A stretch of 10,417 bases of DNA from DATJQA01 sp041169145 (GTDB taxonomy: Bacteria; Patescibacteriota; Minisyncoccia; UBA6257; 2-01-FULL-56-20). Numbering within the stretch: the first letter of the stretch is position 1; every line of letters begins with the position of its first letter. The position numbers were made by a program, and so were the translations under genes. The notes below the pieces were generated by a model. That model had not been told where the DNA came from. It worked only from the letters and a program-made list of their open reading frames with translations, and ran no database searches. Below, piece after piece: positions 6,592-10,417 of this stretch. The stretch is from the NCBI GenBank assembly GCA_041169145.1, contig JBEEJO010000026.1, positions 1-10,417 on the forward strand, in the 5' to 3' direction.

Positions 6592-6733
6592 GGGCGCAGT
6601 TCCTGTTCTGAGAAGCTCCCGCAGGTGTTTTGAGCTCGGTATCGCCTTGGGCGATTCAAAACACCGAGGGCGCAGGCGGACGGACGCCGCAGGAGCGGAC
6701 GAACCGCCGATTCTCAGAACAGGAACCGCGCCC
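6592..6733. repeat. 142-bp nested inverted-repeat element
   Basis: Outer arms of 23 bp (6592-6614 and 6711-6733) are complementary at 22 positions; the one exception is a G-U pair in minus-strand RNA. Inside are a perfect 10-bp stem (6624-6633/6656-6665) with a 6-bp hairpin at its tip (ATCGCC/GGCGAT, loop TTG), a 5-bp stem (6615-6619/6692-6696) and a degenerate direct repeat starting CGCAGG (6671 and 6689). The outer arm ends at the last base of the stop codon of the 6733-7332 gene. There is no U-tract on either side, so it is not an ordinary intrinsic terminator. It could be a MITE-like repeat, a 3'-UTR stability structure or a small structured RNA. Confidence 0.8.
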
Positions 6734-7332
6734 TACTTCCCTTGCTCCACTATCGCATCGAAACGGTCCATGGCTTGGCTCGCTTCGCGATTGAAATTGT
6801 TGACCGCGGTCACTTCGGCGTTCACCTGCGCGATAATGTTCTTGATCTGGTTCGGCTGTATCGCCTGACCGCTGAAACGAAGATTCAAGCTAGTGAAAAG
6901 CTGGCTCAGATAATCGCTGTAGCTCAAGAGCCGGCCGATGAGCGCCAGGCGATTCGAGATGGATTCCAGCGCCGCTTGTCGTGCGAGCGGCGAATCGATC
7001 TTCGCAAGCGCGCCGGTCATCCGCTCAAGTTGCTTGGACAGCTCGAGTGCTTTCGCTTTCACGTCCTGCGTGCGCTTGAGCAGTTCAACGGTAGTGGTAA
7101 GCGCCTCCGCATAGTTCTGTTCGCTCTCCAGTTTATTCACCCGCTCCAGATCCGCCTGCAAGCCATTGGAAAGATTCACGATGTCCTGGGCCATAACGGC
7201 CCCCTGCGCCCGGGCGTCCTTAAAATCGTCGGTTGCGCCGTTTGAGGACGATAAACCAAGCCGGCTCCCGGCGATATACCCGCCGGCAACAATGACCACA
7301 AGGGCGAGAAAGATTTTGATTTTTCTGGTCAT
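6733..7332 (-). CDS. membrane-anchored helical protein, unknown function
   Basis: A 199-aa protein with basic residues (TRKIK) and one hydrophobic segment (about 6-22, containing a GG/AG small-residue stretch), which could be an uncleaved anchor or signal. The rest (about 35-199) is polar and almost wholly helical in character, with heptad-like Leu/Ile spacing around 55-110 (for example LESEQNYAEALTTTVELLK), suggesting a coiled coil or helical bundle outside the membrane. It has no cysteine or recognisable catalytic motif; I do not know the family. Its stop codon overlaps the outer arm of the inverted-repeat element. The start ATG (7332-7330) has no Shine-Dalgarno, and no good promoter is seen in the short divergent spacer toward tRNA-Gly. 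Coding character is good; function is open. Confidence 0.75.
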   Translation of the reverse strand: MTRKIKIFLALVVIVAGGYIAGSRLGLSSSNGATDDFKDARAQGAVMAQDIVNLSNGLQADLERVNKLESEQNYAEALTTTVELLKRTQDVKAKALELSKQLERMTGALAKIDSPLARQAALESISNRLALIGRLLSYSDYLSQLFTSLNLRFSGQAIQPNQIKNIIAQVNAEVTAVNNFNREASQAMDRFDAIVEQGK

Positions 7333-7368
7333 AAGCCGTTCGTATCCGAATAACCGTACCGCAACCGC

Positions 7369-7382
7369 CTTGATAAATCAAG
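7369..7382. promoter_or_regulatory. 14-bp palindrome, possible operator
   Basis: CTTGAT-AA-ATCAAG is a perfect 6+6 palindrome. It lies in the divergent spacer, 12 bp upstream of the -35 of the tRNA-Gly promoter and 36 bp upstream of the start of the membrane-anchored helical protein. It could bind a dimeric regulator of either gene; a chance occurrence cannot be excluded. Confidence 0.3.
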
Positions 7383-7394
7383 CACGAAACGCGC

Positions 7395-7423
7395 TTCACA
7401 AAAACCCGCTAGACCGCTACAAT
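7395..7423 (+). promoter_or_regulatory. sigma70-type promoter of tRNA-Gly and the CYTH gene
   Basis: TTCACA (7395-7400) and TACAAT (7418-7423) are each 5/6 to consensus and exactly 17 bp apart. Transcription should begin near 7430, giving a leader of about 27 nt before the tRNA at 7457. This is the best promoter match in the window. Confidence 0.8.
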
Positions 7424-7456
7424 CAATGCGAAAAGCCGCCGCTCCGGCAGGACTAC

Positions 7457-7530
7457 GCGGGTATCGTATAGTGGTAATACCTTAGCTTTCCAAGCTAAAG
7501 CCAGGGGTTCGATTCCCCTTACCCGCTCCA
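7457..7530 (+). tRNA. tRNA-Gly, anticodon UCC
   Basis: A 74-nt cloverleaf with acceptor GCGGGTA/TACCCGC, anticodon stem TTAGC/GCTAA, anticodon loop TTTCCAA (anticodon TCC at 7489-7491), and T stem AGGGG/CCCCT with TTCGATT loop. It carries the glycine identity features known from E. coli: G1:C72, C2:G71, C35, C36 and U73. Unlike the tRNA-Ile in this window, the 3' CCA is encoded (7528-7530). It reads GGA, and GGG by wobble. The CYTH start codon follows 7 nt after the CCA. Confidence 0.96.
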
Positions 7531-7537
7531 AGAATCC

Positions 7538-8134
7538 ATGCAAACAGAGATCGAGGCAAAATTCCTGGATATCGATCCGGAGAAGATCCATACCGTGCTC
7601 GCAGGCATCGGCGCGAAGCTCGTCCATCCCGAGCGGCCTATGAAGCGCAAGGTTTTCGATTATGCCGATCGGCGACTTGAAAAGACCGGCGGTTGGGTTC
7701 GCGTACGCGACGAAGGCGACGGAAAAATAACATTAAGCTTCAAACGTGTCGTTGACTGGGAATCGGTGCACGGCACGAAAGAAATCTCAACGGAGGTTCA
7801 GGATTTTACCGCCGCCTGCGACATTCTTACGGCGATCGGCCTCGACACCAAGGCGTATCAAGAAACGAAACGGGAAAAGTGGATCTTGAATAACGTCGAA
7901 ATAACGATTGACACGTGGCCATGGATCCCGCCATTCATTGAGATCGAGGGACCGACCGAGGATTCCGTCAAGTTGATCGCCCGAAAACTCGGATTTCCCT
8001 GGGAAAACGCGGTGTTCGGCAGCGTTGAGACTGAATATAAAAAACATTACGCGGTGACGGACGAAGAAATAGACGGCTGGGAGACAATAACGTTCGTCCC
8101 CGTGCCGGATTGGCTGGAGATAAAAAGGAAATAA
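7538..8134 (+). CDS. CYTH-domain protein (class IV adenylate cyclase / triphosphatase-like)
   Basis: A 198-aa cytoplasmic protein of the CYTH (triphosphate tunnel) superfamily, whose members act on triphosphate substrates such as ATP, thiamine triphosphate or inorganic tripolyphosphate. Seen: the signature ExExK as E4-I-E6-A-K8; basic strand residues R55 and R57 in WVRVRDEG; K69/R70 in ITLSFKR; K111/R112 in TKREKW; and acidic D125, E135 and E137 in ITIDTWPWIPPFIEIEG. These would line the tunnel and bind metal. The family is certain; whether it makes cAMP or cleaves a triphosphate cannot be told from sequence. It starts 7 nt after tRNA-Gly with no Shine-Dalgarno and no separate promoter, so translation likely depends on RNase P/3'-end processing of a joint transcript. 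A terminator follows. Confidence 0.9.
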   Translation: MQTEIEAKFLDIDPEKIHTVLAGIGAKLVHPERPMKRKVFDYADRRLEKTGGWVRVRDEGDGKITLSFKRVVDWESVHGTKEISTEVQDFTAACDILTAIGLDTKAYQETKREKWILNNVEITIDTWPWIPPFIEIEGPTEDSVKLIARKLGFPWENAVFGSVETEYKKHYAVTDEEIDGWETITFVPVPDWLEIKRK

Positions 8135-8139
8135 AGATC

Positions 8140-8172
8140 CGGGCCAGGGAGTCAACTCCAACCCGCTTTTTT
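8140..8172 (+). terminator. probable intrinsic terminator of the CYTH gene
   Basis: CGGG (8140-8143) pairs with CCCG (8162-8165) and, inside an asymmetric loop, GGAG (8148-8151) pairs with CTCC (8156-8159) around TCAA. A run of six T (8167-8172) follows. It is only modestly stable but well placed 5 bp after the CYTH stop and before the convergent tyrS stop. Confidence 0.6.
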
Positions 8173-8179
8173 AATCGTC

Positions 8180-9364
8180 CTATATCTTCACCCGAAAGAA
8201 ATTCTTCTTGCCAATCTTCACCACATCCCCCGCTTTCAGTGACACCATCGCTCGCGGATCGGTGAGCGCTTTGTCGTTCACTTTCACACCACCTTGTTCA
8301 ACCAATCGCCACGCCTCGCTCTTGCTTTTTGCGATGCCCGCAATAAGAGGAATGTCCGCCGCCGTACTGTGACCGCCAGGCAATCGTAGTTCGGGAATAT
8401 CATCCGACACCTCTTTTCGGGAAAACACTTTTTTGAATCGCTCTTCGGCTTGCACTGCGGCTTTTTTGCCATGGTACAGTCCGACGATCTCGCGCGCCAA
8501 ACGCAGTTTTGCGTCCCGAGGATTACCGGAACGGATGAGTTGTTCGGACTCAAGCGGCGGAATGTCCGTACAAAGCTCAAAATACGAATGCATAAGCCGG
8601 TCCGGCATGGACATGAGTTTGCCGAACATATCGTTCGGCGCATCCGTGAGCGCAACGTAATTACCAATGCTTTTGGACATTTTTTGGATGCCGTCGGTTC
8701 CGACAAGAAGCGATATGGTAAGCACCTGCTGCTCCGGCAAGCCGAAATACCGCTGGACGCGGCGGCCCATAAGCATATTAAGAAGTTGGTCCTGCCCGCC
8801 GATCTCAATATCGGCCTTCACCGCAACCGAGTCGTAGCCTTGGAGCAATGGGTAGAGCGTTTCGAGGATCGTTACATCCCCTCCCGAAGCAAGACGCTGT
8901 CTGAAATCTTCGCGCTTCATTACCTGCTGGATACTCGCGGACGCCGTAAGACGCAAAAGGGTCTTCAAACCGCCCTTCTTGTACCACTCGCTATTGTGAT
9001 GCACTTCGGCCTTCCGTATATCAATAATCTTTCTCGCCTGTGCGAGGTACGTTTTTTGATTCCTCTTCACTTCGGATTCCGTAAGCGCGTGTCTCGTTTT
9101 TGATTTGCCGGACGGATCCCCGATCTGCCCGGTGAAATCGCCAATGATGAGCACGATGGTGTGCCCGAGATCTTGGAACTGCTTCAGCTTTCGCAAAACA
9201 GCCGCGCTTCCAAGATGAAGGTCCGGCGCGGTCGGATCAATGCCAAGCTTGACGCGCAATTTCTTGCCGCTCGTAAGGAGTTTTTCCATCGAGCTGCGAT
9301 CTATGATCTGCGACGTCCCGCGAACGAGAACGTCGCGGATATCTTCCCGAGACGCCTTCTTCAT
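8180..9364 (-). CDS. tyrS: tyrosyl-tRNA synthetase
   Basis: Class I aminoacyl-tRNA synthetase that charges tRNA-Tyr with tyrosine using ATP in the cytoplasm. The 394-aa length is normal for the family. The HIGH-type motif is HLGS (50-53) after GIDPTAPDL; tyrosine-pocket region YPLLQGYDSVAVKADIEIGGQDQ (about 171-193); signature loop KMSKS (228-232) before IGNY. A C-terminal S4 RNA-binding domain covers about 335-394. The DLHLGS/KMSKSIGN version resembles the TyrZ-type subgroup rather than E. coli TyrS. The ATG at 9364 sits 6 nt after an extended -10 box, so the message is probably leaderless; there is no T-box sequence in the spacer toward clpP. The gene converges with the CYTH gene (45 bp between stops). 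Confidence 0.97.
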   Translation of the reverse strand: MKKASREDIRDVLVRGTSQIIDRSSMEKLLTSGKKLRVKLGIDPTAPDLHLGSAAVLRKLKQFQDLGHTIVLIIGDFTGQIGDPSGKSKTRHALTESEVKRNQKTYLAQARKIIDIRKAEVHHNSEWYKKGGLKTLLRLTASASIQQVMKREDFRQRLASGGDVTILETLYPLLQGYDSVAVKADIEIGGQDQLLNMLMGRRVQRYFGLPEQQVLTISLLVGTDGIQKMSKSIGNYVALTDAPNDMFGKLMSMPDRLMHSYFELCTDIPPLESEQLIRSGNPRDAKLRLAREIVGLYHGKKAAVQAEERFKKVFSRKEVSDDIPELRLPGGHSTAADIPLIAGIAKSKSEAWRLVEQGGVKVNDKALTDPRAMVSLKAGDVVKIGKKNFFRVKI

Positions 9365-9370
9365 GCGCCT

Positions 9371-9379
9371 ATTCTATCA
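9371..9379 (-). promoter_or_regulatory. extended -10 promoter of tyrS, leaderless
   Basis: On the minus strand TGATAGAAT contains TAGAAT (5/6 to TATAAT) preceded by the extended -10 TGn. Its last base is 6 nt before the tyrS ATG, so transcription should begin at the start codon. The -35 region is weak, as is common for extended -10 promoters. Confidence 0.6.
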
Positions 9380-9460
9380 CGAAACTGCTCCAGTTTTCAC
9401 GTTTGGCGAACCGGCGCTCGTGATGAACAAATTCCGCTCTTTCGGCCTCACCGTGGAGAT

Positions 9461-9615
9461 CTCCTTGTTTTGAGAACCATAAATGGAGGTGAGATGAAAA
9501 TCAACGAGCGAATAGAAAAACCGCCGGGTGCCCCCGAGTTGCGAGGTAGGGCGGCGGTTTTTCGTTATGAGCGAGTGGGATTTTCCGAGCCGAAGTGGGT
9601 TCTCAAAACAAGGAG
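9461..9615. repeat. 155-bp inverted-repeat element between clpP and tyrS
   Basis: Perfect 18-bp outer arms (9461-9478 and 9598-9615) contain CTTGTTTTGAGAACC and its complement. Inside are a 7-bp pair (GAAAATC 9496-9502, GATTTTC 9579-9585) and a 12-bp hairpin (9515-9526/9552-9563). A GGAGATCTCC palindrome spans the left edge (9455-9464). The outer arms resemble those of the element at 6592-6733: TTCCTGTTCTGAGAA there, CTCCTTGTTTTGAGAA here. I see no gene in it. The rest of the 257-bp spacer between clpP and tyrS (9365-9460) holds only the tyrS promoter. Confidence 0.8.
9515..9563. terminator. terminator-like hairpin downstream of clpP
   Basis: GAAAAACCGCCG (9515-9526) pairs perfectly with CGGCGGTTTTTC (9552-9563), giving a GC core followed by TTTTT on both strands. 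The loop is 25 nt and can pair partly inside (CCC/GGG). It is nested in the 155-bp inverted repeat and lies about 60 bp after the clpP stop, so it likely ends the hppA-clpP transcript. Confidence 0.7.
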
Positions 9616-9622
9616 GTCGGAG

Positions 9623-10228
9623 CTATTTTTTCATTTTGATGACCTGGTCAATGAGCCCGTACTTCTCCGCCTCCGCCGGCGTCATATAGAAGTCGCGGTC
9701 GGTATCTCGTTCTATCTTGGCCTTCGGCTGGCCCGTGTGCTTCGCAAGCAGGTCGTTAATCTTTTCTTTCATCTTCAAGATCTGCTTTGCGGTTATCTCT
9801 ATCTCACTCGCCTGGCCTTCCGCGCCGCCCATCACTTGGTGAAGCAGGATCTCCGCATTCGGAAGCGCGATCCGTTTCCCCTTCTTTCCTGCCGCAAGGA
9901 GCACCGCGCCCATGGACGCCGCCATGCCAACGCAGATCGTGGATACATCGGCCTTCACGAATTGCATCGTATCGTAGATGGCGAGGCCGGCGGACACCAC
10001 GCCGCCCGGCGTATTGAGATACATTTTGATCTCCTTCTTCGGATCCTCGTGGTCCAAAAAGAGCAATTGAGCGATGACCGCGTTCGCCATTGCATCATTA
10101 ATGGGACCGCCCAAGAAAATGATGCGGTCCTTCAATAGACGCGAGTAGATATCGTAGGCGCGCTCGCCGCCAGGAACTTTTTCTATGACGGTCGGTATGA
10201 GAGTGGTCATGTAATCATCCATGCGCAC
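9623..10228 (-). CDS. clpP: ATP-dependent Clp protease proteolytic subunit
   Basis: Serine protease (family S14) that forms a tetradecameric chamber and degrades proteins fed by a Clp ATPase such as ClpX or ClpC. The catalytic triad is S105 (in GMAASMGA), H130 (in ILLHQ) and D179 (in RDTDRD); the spacings 25 and 49 match E. coli and B. subtilis ClpP. IPTVIE, GERAYDIYSRLLKDRIIFLG and the TPGG turn are typical. The protein is 201 aa from a GTG start at 10228, chosen because AGGAG lies 6 nt upstream; in-frame ATGs follow at codon 3 (10222) and codon 7 (10210), and the last aligns with the B. subtilis N-terminus. The first residues may be processed. It lies 9 bp after the hppA stop on the same strand, likely one operon. 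Confidence 0.96.
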   Translation of the reverse strand: MRMDDYMTTLIPTVIEKVPGGERAYDIYSRLLKDRIIFLGGPINDAMANAVIAQLLFLDHEDPKKEIKMYLNTPGGVVSAGLAIYDTMQFVKADVSTICVGMAASMGAVLLAAGKKGKRIALPNAEILLHQVMGGAEGQASEIEITAKQILKMKEKINDLLAKHTGQPKAKIERDTDRDFYMTPAEAEKYGLIDQVIKMKK

Positions 10229-10234
10229 TAGTAT

Positions 10235-10239
10235 CTCCT
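10235..10239 (-). promoter_or_regulatory. Shine-Dalgarno of clpP overlapping the hppA stop
   Basis: AGGAG on the minus strand (complement of 10235-10239) shares two bases with the TAG stop of hppA and is 6 nt before the GTG start of clpP. It is the only clear Shine-Dalgarno in the window and supports translational coupling of clpP to hppA. Confidence 0.7.
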
Positions 10240-10417
10240 AAAGGAACGGAACGAGCAAGAGCGCGACGATGTTGATGACTTTTATAAGGGGATTGATAGC
10301 CGGTCCGGCAGTATCTTTATAAGGATCACCGACCGTGTCTCCCGTCACTGCGGCTTTGTGAGCGTCCGAGCCTTTGCCGCCAAAGTTCCCCGCCTCAATA
10401 TATTTCTTCGCATTGTC
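10238..10417 (-). CDS. hppA: membrane-bound pyrophosphatase ion pump, C-terminal part
   Basis: Only the last 59 codons are inside the window; the gene continues beyond the right edge. The translation begins DNAKKYIEAGNFGGKGS, continues with HKAAVTGDTVGDPYKDTAGP and ends in a hydrophobic helix (INPLIKVINIVALLLVPFL). These are the conserved C-terminal cytoplasmic loop and final membrane segment of H+/Na+-translocating pyrophosphatases; the DN..KK and DTxGDPxKDT residues belong to the pyrophosphate and Mg2+ site. The enzyme couples PPi hydrolysis to H+ or Na+ export across the membrane. The residues that separate K+-dependent from K+-independent types and Na+ from H+ pumps lie outside the window. 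The stop overlaps the clpP Shine-Dalgarno. Confidence 0.95.
   Translation of the reverse strand, partial: DNAKKYIEAGNFGGKGSDAHKAAVTGDTVGDPYKDTAGPAINPLIKVINIVALLLVPFL

Noticed and set aside
6592..6733. Inverted repeat as the intrinsic terminator of the 199-aa gene
   Set aside because: No U-rich tract follows the outer or inner stems on the minus strand; a repeat or 3'-UTR structure fits better.
9423..9473. 16-codon plus-strand frame upstream of the second inverted repeat
   Set aside because: It lies antisense to the tyrS upstream region, has no ribosome-binding site and stops inside the repeat arm.
9365..9622. T-box riboswitch in front of tyrS
   Set aside because: No T-box core sequence is visible on the minus strand, and the likely tyrS promoter is leaderless, leaving no room for a leader.
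9161..10138. Long plus-strand open frame, including an ATG at 9494 preceded by GGAGG
   Set aside because: It runs antisense through tyrS, the inverted repeat and most of clpP, both of which are certain. The GGAGG is only 4 nt from the ATG, and the sequence between is better explained by the inverted repeat and terminator hairpin.
1..10417. Recoded TGA (glycine) as in some Patescibacteria
   Set aside because: The Cys-rich gene and folD both end in TGA at the expected C-terminus, and folD is followed directly by a terminator.

Overview
The window reads as a gene-dense bacterial chromosome segment from a member of the Patescibacteria (Candidate Phyla Radiation), probably Parcubacteria-like. This placement is an inference from gene content and style, not from a phylogenetic marker. 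Supporting signs are short spacers, a glycine hydroxymethyltransferase without the usual first N-terminal residues, and a divergent FolD. There is also a Cys-rich zinc-ribbon protein, a secreted peptidoglycan-binding/fibronectin-III protein, a membrane-anchored cytochrome-b5-like protein, a CYTH protein, and the end of a membrane pyrophosphatase next to clpP. TGA ends at least two genes (the Cys-rich gene and folD), so nothing suggests the TGA=Gly code of Gracilibacteria/Absconditabacteria.

Layout. 1-111: short hairpin-rich upstream region with a possible glyA promoter. 112-3086 (+): glyA, then a 593-aa Cys-rich protein 5 bp later, likely one operon. 3191-3523 (+): small three-helix membrane protein, convergent with the cytochrome-b5-like gene (3531-4103, -). 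4172-5011 (+): folD, ending in a strong bidirectional terminator that faces the FN3 gene (5071-6318, -). 6319-6732: tRNA-Ile with the rare UAU anticodon (-) and a 142-bp inverted-repeat element. 6733-7332 (-): membrane-anchored helical protein of unknown function. 7395-8134 (+): a good promoter, tRNA-Gly(UCC) and a CYTH gene, apparently one transcript. 8180-9364 (-): tyrS. 9461-9615: a second inverted-repeat element containing a terminator hairpin. 9623-10417 (-): clpP behind the 3' end of hppA, coupled through an AGGAG that overlaps the hppA stop codon.

How the genes fit together. GlyA and FolD are consecutive steps of one-carbon metabolism (serine to methylene-tetrahydrofolate to formyl-tetrahydrofolate). 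TyrS, two tRNAs and ClpP are housekeeping translation and proteolysis. HppA is an ion pump driven by pyrophosphate. The FN3, cytochrome-b5-like and helical proteins are predicted to sit outside or at the membrane.

The points most worth a second look are the Cys-rich protein with a 12-residue cysteine ladder, the tRNA-Ile(UAU), two inverted-repeat elements with similar arms, and a pattern of -10 boxes placed about 6 nt before start codons in a window where only clpP has a clear Shine-Dalgarno. I see no CRISPR array, transposase, phage gene or rRNA.
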